Origin: Epiperipatus broadwayi
Taxonomy: Eukaryota > Onychophora > Udeonychophora > Euonychophora > Peripatidae
NCBI GenBank assembly: GCA_028023455.1
Contig: JAQFVV010000032.1
Coordinates: forward strand, 1,552,001 to 1,616,000
Length of the DNA: 64,000 bases
Reading direction: 5' to 3'
Of this stretch, positions 12,360 through 24,000 are shown in pieces (position 1 is the first letter of the stretch; each line of letters starts with the position of its first letter). The notes below the pieces were generated by a model. It searched no databases, was not told where the DNA came from, and saw only the letters and a program-made list of their open reading frames with translations. A program made the position numbers and the translations under genes.

Positions 12360-12730
12360 ATTCCAAGTGCATGAAAAATAGCAAATTTTATCCATTTGGT
12401 TCTCCTCTTGAATTTTTAGGTAAGACAGATTTAGACAGAATCATGCTCTTGGTTGAAGGCAAGATTACAGATTTCTTTAAGGGAGTTTACCTTTCCTACA
12501 TTTTCTTCCAGTGAAGGTATGTCACATGAAAGAAGGTGATCCCTAGTTTTAGCTGAATTTAGCGCAAGCTTGGTAAAGACTTATGCTTCATTTTTCTTTA
12601 TCAATTGGATTAAGCTTGGGCTGCTCTCTTCAACAGTTAAGTTAGGAATTTTCTCACCAGACAGGAGTGTCTTTACCCTCCCCTTATATTTTTTCTAGAA
12701 CAATCTTGCCCACAAGGCAATGACAATGTG
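12360..12730 (-). pseudogene. unidentified coding-like relic
   Basis: On the minus strand one frame from about 12697 reads roughly 38 open codons, one TAA, and then about 52 more open codons with text such as LNSAKTRDHLLSCDIPSLEE and VNSLKEICNLAFNQEH, before two more stops near 12435-12420. Composition is balanced and unlike AT-rich noise. A frameshift joins further plausible sequence upstream, up to about 12760. I do not recognise the family. A transposon or gene pseudogene fragment is likely; a decayed exon is possible. Confidence 0.4.
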
Positions 12731-12769
12731 TCTTTCACATGACAATTTCCACAACAACTAATTAAATAA

Positions 12770-15227
12770 ATTCCCATAGATATAAATGTTCAGTTATCTA
12801 CCTCTGTTATCAAAGACATTGAAAAATAATTTTGATTAAAAATAAAATTTACAAAGGTATTAAAATTAATTTTTTTTTTCTTAAAAAAAATACTCTTAAA
12901 TATAAAACTTAATCTCTTTAAAAAAAAAATTGAAATTAACATTAATTAAATCAGGTACAAAAACAAAGAAAAAGAATTTGTTTTATTTCTTAGTACATTT
13001 TCATTGTTTAAAACTATGAATTAATTATAACTACTACAGAGGGAGAGAGTCAAAAAAAAAAACTTGTTTACATTCTTTCACAATTCTTTCTCCCCCTTTT
13101 ATAATCATTTACAACTTATTAAAATCATATTACTATTAAAAAATTAAATGCTTGATAATTTTCACACTATCATATGGGGACTTAAAAATATTGAATTAAA
13201 TAATGACCCCTTTAAAAAAATAGTCTAAAAAAATTAAGTATTATTTTCTCCCACTTTAATGAAATAATTTTTTAATTAAACCTGAGGAATATACCAACTA
13301 TCTAATTCTTATTATTGTTTTTCTTTTAGTGCAGCCATGTAGCCAACTGGTTACAATATATATATAACAAAATTTAATAGTTTTGGTACAAAAGAATTAA
13401 GAACAAGTAAAGATTTAAAGCCTATTGTTTTGTTTGTTTCTTTAATGTGTATTATTTAAAATTTATTAATGTTATTTATTATTATTTGAGTATTAGGTTC
13501 TCTATTTGAATACTGGTGGAAAAAAATAGAATAAGATTTTTTTGCTCAGATTACTTGATTATTTGGAGGAGTAATTTAATGTTATTTACTACTCCCTTAG
13601 TGCACAGTTTATTCTATTTTCTTAAAATTTATATTTTTATCATAAACTTAATGAACAACTTATATCATTAAGATGCAGCCACTTAAATGAATTATTAAAG
13701 AAAGGTTATTTTAAAGCTGATTGAATAAGGGATTAAAAATAAATTGAGAAATAAAACTGATGGCCTTTGTAAATAAAATTGTAATGAAAATAAATGATTA
13801 AAACTAAAACAATGACAGAAAGTAGAGAGAATAAAGATTAAAGATAAAGAAAATTAATATTTTGAAAAATTAAAAAACTGATTGATGTTAAAGATAATAA
13901 AACAAGCTTTATTAAAGAAAATAGATGTAGGCTATGGAAGTAAACTTAAGAAAGGGGTTTATGGTGCCAAAATTTAAAAGTAAGATGAAAATTCTTTGAA
14001 ATCTAAGAATATAAAGTCAGAGGAAAAAGATATATATGACATTAGAAATGTAAATGTACTGAAAAGAATCTGTACAAAAATATTGCTATGAAAATTAAGG
14101 AAAGGAATAAGAATTATAAGTATTCAAAGTAATTATGATGGACATACTGGAAAGGATTGTAAAGGGTGAAAAGGAATAAGCAGAAAGTTGATACTCTTAT
14201 GAAAAAGTTTGCTATAAATGGGATTTGTCTGACAGCTAGCTATATAGAATTTTTATCAAAAATCATTTGAAATAAAATTGATATAAACAAAATATTTATT
14301 AATTTGTATTAAATAGTTGGTTTTCCAAAGTTATTTGAATAAAATTTCTAACACTATTAAAAAGCAGAAATGTTGTCTTTGCTTTTACTTTATATGATTA
14401 TCTACTTTATGTCTTTGAATTTAAATTACTACCATAAAAATATTACTTACTTATAACTTCAATAATTTACTTTATAACAAAAGTAATTTATAAATATTTT
14501 GGATTAAATAAATATGTTTTTAAGATAGTTAGATCACTAATTGTTTTTAATAATCTAAAAAAAATTTAACAATGGAATATTTTATAAAAGCTTCATATAA
14601 TAATTGAAACTTTTATTGTTTTTTACTATATTTATGTTTATGTGTATATTTATACTGGATCATAAGAGTTTTTTATGTTTTACTGTCTTTGTTTTATTTT
14701 CTGGTTAGAATAAATAAATATTTATTTATTAATATTGGATAATTAGTTGGATTGCCTTGCTGCTGCATGAAAAATTTTAGCCATAATTAGAACCTGGTAA
14801 AATGTTCATAGTTTATTCATCCAAATTTTGAACTCAAAGTCATGTGTATGTCAAATGATTACTGCATCACAAAATCTTTTCTACATATATATTACTTGAT
14901 TACTTCCAGAAATATTTCAATTATTTGTTTGTGATTTTTTTATTAAATGTATTTTGTTAGATCGTTTTTTGTTGTTTTGTTTTTTTTTCAAAGCATGATC
15001 TGTTAAGGTTGAATTATATTATACACATGAGTTTAGAGAAAAAAAGTAAAGTGAATTGAAAATAAAACAACATAAAAATGAATTTTAACTACAAAATAAA
15101 TTTAAAAGATTCAGTTCTTATAAAATTACAAGAAAAACATGCTATCTCATGAACTAAACAAATTTTTAAAATGATTATTTTGGATATTTGTATGTCTAAG
15201 ATTTTCATAGACTAGATATAAATATAC
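12770..15227. other. AT-rich gene-free DNA
   Basis: No supported gene. The part from about 13840 to 14240 is purine-rich on the plus strand with weakly protein-like text in shifting frames (for example around 14100-14220), which could be a very old LINE relic, but I cannot match it to a domain. Confidence 0.5.
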
Positions 15228-16110
15228 CAAATGTCTAAATGATAAAGATGTACCGGAAGATTGGAAGAATGCAGTAATAATATTAATATTTAAAAAAGGT
15301 GATAAAGAAGATATTAGAAATTACAGACCTATCAGCCTTTTATCAGTTTTATATAAAATTTTTACCAAGATAATTACAACTCGTCTACAGAGAACTTTGG
15401 ATTTCCACCAACCAAGAGAACAAGCTGGATTTAGAAATGGTTTTAGTACAATAGATCATATCCAGGTATTGAGAGAAGTCATAGAAAGGACAAATGAATA
15501 TGAGTTGTCATTATGTTTTGGATTTGTAGATTATGAAAAGGCATTCGATTCTATACACATTTCTTCAGTGATTAAAGCATTGGATCATCAAGGTATAGAT
15601 CCAGGATATTGTCATATTTTAAAGAATATTTATAAAAATGCAACAGCAACAATTAGATTACATAATGATACTGGAAAAATCAACATTGAGAAAGGTGTAA
15701 GACAAGGTGACTCCATATCTCCAAAACTCTTTACAGCAGTTCTGCAAGAAATATTTTGTGGATTAAAATGGGAAACTAAAGGAGTGAAAGTAAATGGAGA
15801 GTATTTAAGTCATTTAGATTTCACAGATGATGTAGTTGTTTTTGCAAATAATGCTTCAGAGCTGCAGGAAATGTTGCAGGAGTTAGCAGATGAAAGTAGA
15901 AAAGTAGGACTAAAGATAAATGTTAAAAAGACTAAAGTAATGTTTAATCGATTTGCTCAAAATATGAAAATAAAGATTGATTATGAAGAATTAGAAGAAG
16001 TTAACAGTTACAAATACCTTGGTCAGATTATTAATACAGATGGAAACATAATGGAGGAAATTAATCATAGAATTAAACTTGGTTGGAGTGCTTTTGGTAG
16101 AAATAACTTG
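15228..16110 (+). pseudogene. RTE-type LINE reverse transcriptase, 5' segment of an interrupted copy
   Basis: An open frame from about 15229 to the insertion point encodes most of a reverse-transcriptase domain. In order it shows the early block (VPEDWKNA, FKKGDK, NYRPISLL at about 15247-15345), the EQAGFR block (near 15418), motif A (DYEKAFDS, near 15528-15552), motif B (GVRQGDSISP, near 15693-15723), motif C as FTDD (near 15820-15835; FADD is usual), and the KTK and KYLG blocks. This is the RTE clade of non-LTR retrotransposons, which copy RNA into DNA at the nicked target. The apurinic endonuclease domain expected upstream is missing, so the copy is 5'-truncated and cannot be autonomous. 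The frame is undamaged up to 16110, where a 2.2-kb LTR-like element is inserted; the rest resumes at 18346. The open frame suggests a relatively young copy. Confidence 0.92.
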
Positions 16111-16155
16111 TGTAACGATCCGGAGAAAGGAGACTTCACGTAAACTGCACTACGG

Positions 16156-16173
16156 GGCGCCATCTAGGCATTT
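16156..16173. promoter_or_regulatory. conserved GGCGCCATCTAGGCATTT block (copy 1)
   Basis: An 18-bp block is identical in both LTR-like copies (here and at 19858-19875), while flanking sequence has diverged. Its core (AGATGGCGCC in reverse complement) resembles the metazoan CTCF recognition core. Function is inferred only from conservation and resemblance. Confidence 0.4.
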
Positions 16174-17177
16174 GAACCTAGAAAAGTTTATAAAGTAGGC
16201 AGATACGTAAGTCAAAAAAAATATATATATATTTTTTTTAAATTTTGATTCCGGTCGTTAGCCCATGTCACTAACTCAGTGGAATAGCAGAGATTAAATA
16301 ATATAAGATCTTATCTAATTAGATTTCAACATTAAAAAATAAATAAAATAAGCCACTGCCAGTAATTAACATACAAACATTTATTTATGCACATATATAT
16401 AAGATTTAAAATTATTTTAGTATTAGTTTACATTTTAACATTTAACATTATTTTTAACTTTGATTTTTGACTTTAATTTACCTTTAATTACTATTATATT
16501 CTAATTTTACATTTTAATTAAGTTCGCACAGATAAATTTAGGAAAGCTTGTTTATAATGTTGAATATAGATCGGTTAGATAGATTTCACGGTCAAAAACA
16601 TTTCAAAGTAAACATAAACGATCAAAATATAAAATCATTGATTACTGACAATTGCGGAGGGAAATTTATATGTAACCCAATAGTATTCACCATAAGATAC
16701 TTGCATTGTCACCAATAACTTAAAAGACATCCGAATAAATACATTTTAGATACTCACCGTAAGGTATCATTATTTATCGAATGTCTATATATTTTGATCA
16801 AATATGAAAACGCAAAACATAGTTAACCGATAAACAATCCATGCAAGCGTCTATAAACAACTTAAATTTAATGCATTTTTATTTAGAATTGAGTATGAAC
16901 ACTACATAGATTTGCATTGAAATTAAAATATTCTATCCCTATTTAACCTTAGGCTAAAATTCGCAGTCAAACTGGCATCAATCCATCTGATATATCGATG
17001 TATTCAATGTAATATGAAATACGGCAGCACCAAAAGAATTAAGAAAGACATTGACTCTCAATCAGATAGGAATATTACATCTATCTAACGAGAAGAACAA
17101 TAAAAAAAAAACTCCATAGAAAGGAACTGCGTTCTCCGTCTTATAATTCCTTCCATAGGCAAACGGGTGAGTGCGGC

Positions 17178-17188
17178 GTATATATAAA
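17178..17188 (+). promoter_or_regulatory. TATA-like box of LTR-like copy 1
   Basis: GTATATATAAA follows a GC-rich block (GTGCGGC) and precedes a moderately conserved region. The same arrangement, GGCG-TATATAAA, is at 20517-20528 in copy 2, consistent with an LTR promoter. Confidence 0.5.
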
Positions 17189-18319
17189 CGATTCTGCCAG
17201 TAGCGAATCTCCGATTACATCTACTAACTACATCAATATATCCAATCCATTGACCCAATCTAACAACGACATAAATAACCTAAGATTACCCTCCCCTAAT
17301 ATAACTTTACAAATCTATACAGCCATTCACGCCCGACTTAAGTTTAACATTTTTATAATTAATTTAACGGAAAACAACAATCATAATAAAACTTAAAGAA
17401 CAAAAAATAAATAAATGGAAATGATTTTACAAAATAAATAAGAAAAAAAATACATCAAATAACATTATTAATGAAGAATTTAGTTTGGTCAGATAGGATT
17501 CTATTGCATTATTTACTAAAAAGTTTTAAAATTTAGAGTTCTTATTGTTTCAAGTGAATATATAAGTTCTTACGATTTTTAAAACGTCCAACTTTATCCG
17601 TTGCTTGCCATGAACGTAAATTCCCACGCCGTCCTAAAATTGGTATCCATTTAGCCGTTGTTTTATTTATTCATTCGGAGGTTTTTTAATTTAGTTGGTC
17701 CTCAATGTAGGAAATGATAGTTCATTTCTCCCTTCTTTAACAGCTGAAAGAATTGACCGTGCGTCTGTCAATTCCTCCAACTCCGTACTACTACATATAG
17801 TCACATCGTAATAATCAATTTCCAGTCACTGATTAATAATTTCCAAATTTTCCTTTTATATTAATGTGAAGGATTGAATTTACATTACGTCACCGATGCG
17901 ATGGTCCTTTCGCTGCGGTCCGATTCCATAGGGATTTCTTCTTATTTGCTAACAGTTTCTATTGTTTTCTTATCTGACCGGTGTTTTTACATTTAAATGC
18001 CGAAGGCTGGTTTACATTTAACTAATTAACAATCATTTCCATTTCTGATTAATTAACCTGTTTTCCAAATCAAAAATATATTTAAAGATAAATTTAAAGA
18101 TATAATTTCATCTCCAAATCTTTTTAAAATTTAGTTTTAAAATACTTTTTCTTTAATAAAGTTTTATTTTAATAATTTTTCATTATCTGTGCGATTTAAT
18201 TAATATATAAGAGTTTAAGATGATATTTAATTTCAATTTTTAATTCTTAAAGAAAATTTTTAAATGCAAACTTTTTAATTTACTTTCATGTTTAATAAAT
18301 TTAAAAAAAAAAAAAAACA

Positions 18320-18345
18320 ATGTAACGAACGTCTATGCTCGTTAC
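18320..18345. repeat. terminal hairpin of LTR-like copy 1
   Basis: TGTAACGA (18320-18327) and TCGTTACA (18338-18345) form an 8-bp stem around a 10-base loop at the very 3' end of the element. The stem sequence equals the element's 5' terminus. Copy 2 has the same stem with a different 12-base loop (21780-21807). Confidence 0.85.
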
Positions 18346-18840
18346 ACTTGATACTAAAAGGAAATATGCCTATGTGTTTGAAAAGGATGGTTTTTAACAA
18401 ATGTGTTTTACCAGTTCTTACTTATGGATCTGAGACTTGGACACTTAATAGAAGAGCAATACAGAGACTTCAGACCACTCAAAGGAGTATGGAGAGATGT
18501 ATGTTGGGAGTAACAAGAAGAGATCGAAAACGCAATGTATGGGTAAGACAACAAACACGTGTTACTGACCTTATTGAAAAAATTAAAAGATTGAAATGGA
18601 GTTGGGCTGGACATATTGCTAGAAGAGATGATAATAGATGGACCATTGAAATTTTAAACTGGATTCCAAGAGATTGTAAAAGACCCAGAAAGAGACCACA
18701 TGTGAGATGGATGGATGAAATAAGAAAATGTGCAGGGGTGTTGTGGAGAAGAGAAGCTAAAGATCGGAGAAGATGGATTAAACTTGGAGAGACCTTCATC
18801 CTGCAGTGGATTGATAATGGTTGATGATGATGATGATGAC
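18346..18840 (+). pseudogene. RTE-type LINE, 3' segment of the interrupted copy
   Basis: After the insertion the LINE frame resumes and stays open to a TGA at 18822-18824. It encodes the C-terminal part typical of RTE polyproteins: MCLKRMVFNKCVLPVLTYG, SETW, a basic block with RRDRKRN, the WAGHIARR motif (near 18603-18627), a second basic block and the final LGETF...WIDNG. It lacks a start of its own; the methionine at 18288 lies inside the inserted element. The copy ends in a TGATGA microsatellite (18822-18839), a usual RTE 3' terminus. Together with 15228-16110 it makes an RTE copy of roughly 1.4 kb, intact in frame apart from the insert but lacking the endonuclease. Confidence 0.92.
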
Positions 18841-19790
18841 TATTTTAAAATGGAATTGTCTAATCCACCTTTTAAGCTAAAAGTGGAACCATTTTTTATT
18901 TATTACTTTAAAATATGTAAGGAATTGTTAGTCAGATATAAATACTCTATGTGAGTAAAAGTTGGAAATGTCACAACTTTCTACATAGTTTCACAAATAA
19001 CTTTTTAGGAAGAGATTTGTTGTTTGCATATGAAAATATTTATGAAATTGTGATATTTCCAGTTATATGTAAAGTATTTATGTTTGATTTATAATTCTTG
19101 TATATTCTAGAGTAATTAATTAAAAGCAGTTTAATTTTTAAAATTTAAAAGTGAGTCAATCAAATATTATTACTAAATGATATGACTTCAGTTTGAAATG
19201 GGAGTTTTTAATTGCTTGTTTGCCTGGTTACATCATTACTGAAATTTGTTTAGAAAAATATAAGGAAAAATTTTGTTAAATTATCAACATCTGTATATAA
19301 TATTGCTAATAATTACAAGCAATAGAGACTAAACATAATATAATAAATATGCTTATAAAATTTACAAAATTTTCTTTGTGATTATGGTTTCACTTTAAGT
19401 GAAAAACTAATAATGAAACCTACATATAAATACAAATAAGTGTATCTACGATTGAATACAAATAACCAAACACTTTTAACATTCTAGGCAGTCCTCGTTA
19501 GATTGATGGGCTTAGATCCAAAATTATTAATCAAAAAAATCTGATTGGCATATCTTTTTATTTCATTGCATTGTATCATCAAACAATATTTTATGGTCAA
19601 TATTATGCTCATGAATACATAAGGTTGAAATAAGATATCTATTTTATCTCTATTTTTATGAACATTAACACTTTTATAAATAGTTAATTTATCCATACCT
19701 ATATATATATTAAGACAGGTACATATAATTTTATAAAAACCTTTCAGGAATAGTTTATAAAATTTCATACATCTTTCTTAAAATATATAT
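18841..19790. other. AT-rich gene-free DNA
   Basis: This DNA lies between the RTE 3' end and the second LTR-like element. No gene or repeat was recognised. Confidence 0.55.
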
Positions 19791-19857
19791 ATATTATAAC
19801 GATCGAAATGAAAGTGAAGATCGAATCTAACCGCAAACTACGATATCTGCTCTACAG

Positions 19858-19875
19858 GGCGCCATCTAGGCATTT
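19858..19875. promoter_or_regulatory. conserved GGCGCCATCTAGGCATTT block (copy 2)
   Basis: Identical to 16156-16173 in copy 1. Its core resembles a CTCF site; binding is not shown. Confidence 0.4.
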
Positions 19876-21779
19876 AAAGCTAGAAAAATTTATAGAGTAG
19901 GCAGATACGCGCTGTTAAGATTCCACTTTATTTAAATATTCAGATCGTTAGCCCAAGTCACTAGCTCAATGGAGATGCAGAGATAAAAATCTATATCTTA
20001 ATTTATATCTTAAATATAAATAAATAAAAGCCACTGCCAGAAATTAACACATAAAAATATTTATTTACGCACATATAAAATCATTCTAATTTGAGGAATA
20101 AGTTTAACATTTTAGATTTTTATATTAACTTTTAATTTTACATTTAACTAAGTTTCAATGAGTTTAATATTTTATTTAGATAGTCGAGTATGAATAGACT
20201 ACATAGACCTGCATTTGAAAAGAAAATATTCTATCCCTTATTTAACCTTAGGCCAAAAAATTTGCAATCAAACCGGCGCCAATCCATCTGATACATTTAT
20301 GTATTCAATGTAGCATGAAAATACAACAACACAAAATACTATACTGTCAGGAATGTACATCTGATCAGTAAGTAGAATTAGAGAAGACATTGTCTCTCCA
20401 CCAACAGGAATGTCACATCTGTTGGCGAGTAGAACAATAAACATAAAACTCCATAGGAATGGATCGCGGTCCTTTGCCGTCTTACAAACCCATCCATAGG
20501 CAAACAGAAGGTGTGTGGCGTATATAAACAATCCTGCACGTAGTGGATCTCATACTACATCTACTAATTACACAAATATATCCAATCCATTGAGCCAATT
20601 TAACTACGAAACGAATAACCTAAGATTACCTTCCTTAATATAACTTTTCAAAACTATATAGCCATTCACGCCCAACTTAAATTTAACATTTAGATACGTT
20701 CGCACAGATAAATTTTATGAAATTTGTTTTAAAATGTTGAGTATAGATCGGCTGTACAGATTCCACGGTCAAAAACATTCAAATTAAACACAACCGATCA
20801 AAATACAAAGTCATCGATAACGTCAATTGTTGAGGGAATATAGAAGACCCATTGGTATTCATCATAAGATACCACAGTGACATCGTTGACTTATATATTC
20901 TAATCGACTGTGAAAACCACAACGTAATCAACCGCTAACGAATCCATGCAACGTCTATACCCAACTTAAATTTCATGCATTTCAATAATTTATACAATAT
21001 ATTAATACAAATAAAAATAATAAAATGGAAATGATTTTAGCAAACTTAACTATATAATTTTAAACCATCAATTATTAATTTGAAAATCAAATAAGAGTTC
21101 ATTTTAAAATTTAGATTAGCTGAATCTTTAAAAAAAAACAATGATGAAAGTTCTTAATTACTTTTTTTTATTGTTGTTAATTTGTAAAGTTCATAGCTCA
21201 TGGTAGAAGAGTTCAGGTTCCTGTTTTAAATTTCCGCGATGCCTCCATTGGAAGATAATGTTCTGGAGATGGAAATAGCTGGTTCAAGGTATCACAGTCT
21301 TTTCATTTTTTTTTAAATAGAGAGTGTGGTATGTGCGTCCTATCACATCTCTCAAACACAAAAAGCTGGAACTATCCAAAAAAACTGTATTTCTCTTTTT
21401 ATATTATCCACACGGATTCAATCAACAAAATGTCACTAATCCATCACTTTCGTTAGGGTCTGAGCCAAGGCTTGGTGCTTCCATTGGTCAAGCTAATTTC
21501 TCTTTATTTTCTTATCTATCTTTCATCAGATCATTTTAATTATACAAGAGCCCAAGGCTAGCTTGCTTTTCAAACAATTTATAAACAATCATTTCCATTT
21601 ACAGATTACAAGAATTAATTAATACCTGTTTTTATTTTTAAATCTTGTACTTTTTTTTTATAAAAAAAAGTACTTTCAAATACTTATTTATTTGTTTTTT
21701 TTTTTTAAAATATTTTTAAAGTTTGGCGTTTAGTTTTTTACTTTTATTTGCGAACTTTTAAGTTTTTATTTTAAATTAA

Positions 21780-21807
21780 TGTAACGACATATTTATATAT
21801 CGTTACA
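21780..21807. repeat. terminal hairpin of LTR-like copy 2
   Basis: TGTAACGA and TCGTTACA form an 8-bp stem around 12 AT bases. Stem identical to copy 1, loop unrelated, which suggests that the stem is constrained. Confidence 0.85.
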
Positions 21808-21811
21808 ATAT

Positions 21812-23892
21812 ATATAGTGTTATAAGTTCATAAAAGCAGAATATCTTAGTACATTTGTGAACAATAATACTGGTCATAAAATATTGCTTGCTGATGCAAA
21901 GATTATCTTCTATGAATGCAATTAAATAAAAAAAATCAGAGATCCTTTGATTAATCATTTTGGATATGAGGCTGTGAATCCAGTGAAGTTTTTCTTTGAT
22001 GTTAAGAGTGATTGGCATTTGTATCCACATATGGAAATCTTACAAAGGTGTTTGTTTAATAGATGAAATTATAGTTGTGAAAAAAAATTTGTAATTTTAT
22101 TAATATCTTTATTGCTATATATTTTTTTCTAAATATATATATATGATGGCTGCATCTTTGATAACTTGTAGTTTATTTAGCCAGATTGAAATTGCCTTGA
22201 TCTAATTTATTAGGGAAGAGTGTTGAAAAAACAAGAAGATACCTGATAATATGAGTAGTCATATGGTTTGATGCTCAGAGATTGTGAAGTTCATTATGAA
22301 AGTGAAAATATTACACATTGTATTATTCTCTGCAATTTATTATTAAATAATTTTATTTTATTTGTTTTGATTTTTACGTAATATTTTTGCAATTTAGGTT
22401 TTGGAAAAGCATGTTTTTTGTACATTTTGTTTAAATATGATTTCACTTTAATGTTACTGCACATTTGAAATTACTTTTTTTTTACCATCATAAAAAAATT
22501 TATTTTTATTACAGTGATATTAAAGTGGGATAAATCATCAGTCAAAAAATAAAACAAAGAAAGATATTGTGTTTATATATAAATTGTAGTTTCATTCATT
22601 AAATAACGGATTGTAATAGCATCATGTGCAAACTTTAAAAAAAATAATAAAAAATTAAAACAAATTTGCTAGTATATTGTCAAATAATGGATATAGAATT
22701 GGCCATATATATTTGTCTTTCTATTTTTTAGATATATCTTTTGAGTGAACTCTTTTTCAATAGATATTTTATAATTAGAATGGATAGTCATACAATATCA
22801 AATTGGTTATTACTGTAATGGAATGCATTATTAAATGTAATCATCATGGAAAAATCTTAAATTTATTTTATATAATATTTTTTATTATTATTAAAGTAAA
22901 AGCAAATACCAATAATTTATTATCTACGTCTAGAAACTGTGAAGGTTGCAAATTATTCATTCATTCCTTTTTATTATAGTTGTCTCAGTATTAGCAATCT
23001 TAAAACATTTGTGAACTATCATTTAAAATAAGCAAATAATTCCTTGTTGTTGTTGTTTGATTTTAAGACACTTGAAATTGTAATTTTTAACTCCATTTGA
23101 TTTTGTGTATTCTTATTATAAATTAAAATAAACACTAGTGTTGTTTATTTTTACTAGATCATTAAAAAAAAATTAAGATGAAAATTCAATTTTCTCTACA
23201 TCTGGAGATATCTGTGTTACCTGTTTCAATAAAATATCCATTTATAAAGATGTTGTTTTGTGATAATGTAGTAATGTTCTAGATATACGAAAAATTAATA
23301 ATTCAAAGATTTAAAAAAAAAACAACAGACATTTGTTCATAGACCATTGCTTGTGGATGGAAAAGAGATTATAGAATACATGAAATTTTTATTACTTTAT
23401 TTTAAAAAATTGCTAATTTTAATAAAGTGAATGAACACTCTTTTGTACCAGGTTTTTTTTTTCTAATAATTGCTTCAGAAAAAATATTGTCATTTGAGAA
23501 TTTACATAATTTTTAAATATAAATAACTGGTTCACATTGAATATACATTAAGGGACTAATTCCTTAATACATATCATAGTAAAATATTATTGATCAGAAG
23601 CTCTTGTTTTCTGGACTTTTCCTGGTGTGCAAATTTTCAAGATTTCAGCAATACTATTATCCCTGATCTGCTAAAATTTTAAATATTAATTTTAGTAATT
23701 TATTTTGTATATGTGTGTAAATATTTTCTGTATTCTGTATAAATACAATATAACATTGTTTGAAATACAGTGATATCTCCAATATCCATTGTATTTGGTT
23801 TTAATAATCTATATTCATGAATAGAATGAACATGTATAATATGCATTTTAGACATATATACTATAATAAAAACTTTTTAATATATATAAATA
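21812..23892. other. AT-rich gene-free DNA
   Basis: No supported gene or repeat. Short open frames (such as 21803-22030, minus) have no recognisable features. Confidence 0.55.
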
Positions 23893-24000
23893 AATCACAG
23901 CTATAGCTAACTTATGGCATGACAGTCATCTCTAATAGCATTTACAGTAAATGCTATTCCAGATGGCAATTATATTATAAGTTAGCAATAGCTGGTAATT
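23893..24000. repeat. ~53-bp-arm imperfect hairpin
   Basis: 23893-23945 and 23947-24000 are inverted copies with several mismatches, meeting at 'tttacagtaaa'. The outer arms read 'cagctatagctaacttat' and 'ataagttagcaatagctg'. It could be a small MITE or an RNA hairpin; it is of microRNA-precursor size, but such hairpins are frequent in repeats. Confidence 0.75.

Larger units (their letters stand above)
16107..18349 (+). mobile_element. LTR-like insertion, copy 1 (probable solo LTR)
   Basis: The element is 16111-18345 (2235 bp), flanked by the direct repeat CTTG at 16107-16110 and 18346-18349. It starts TGTAACGA and ends TCGTTACA, the TG...CA form with a short inverted repeat typical of LTRs. 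Removing the element and one CTTG rejoins the LINE frame exactly, which fixes both ends. It has a TATA-like box (TATATATAAA, 17179-17188) in a GC-richer block, no coding capacity, and a terminal hairpin. Homology to the element at 19795-21807 runs end to end, but internal blocks are permuted. A solo LTR of a Ty3/gypsy-like retroelement is the best reading; 2.2 kb is long for an LTR, and a non-autonomous DNA element making 4-bp duplications is the alternative. Orientation is set by the TATA box. Confidence 0.8.
19791..21811 (+). mobile_element. LTR-like insertion, copy 2 (probable solo LTR)
   Basis: The element is 19795-21807 (2013 bp). It begins TATAACGATC (a one-base change from the TGTAACGATC of copy 1) and ends TCGTTACA; flanking ATAT at 19791-19794 and 21808-21811 may be the 4-bp duplication, although the site is AT-rich and so weak evidence. 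It shares with copy 1 the GGCGCCATCTAGGCATTT block, 'aagccactgccag.aattaaca', the TATA-box region, and the final hairpin. The block starting 'gttcgcacagataaa' lies at about 20698 here, downstream of the TATA block, but at about 16523 in copy 1, upstream of it. No coding capacity is seen. Confidence 0.78.

Noticed and set aside
13840-14240. LINE coding relic in purine-rich DNA
   Set aside because: Some protein-like text in shifting frames, but no motif I could place.
18288-18345. Methionine at 18288 as start of a real protein
   Set aside because: The first residues are encoded by the end of the inserted LTR-like element; the true frame comes from the LINE upstream of the insertion.
18408-18799. 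Antisense ORFs on the minus strand of the LINE C-terminal region
   Set aside because: They are shadows of the recognised plus-strand RTE protein.
16111-21807. The two LTR-like copies as the two LTRs of one full element
   Set aside because: Each copy has its own flanking duplication (CTTG and apparently ATAT), the LINE 3' half lies between them, and no gag or pol sequence is present there.
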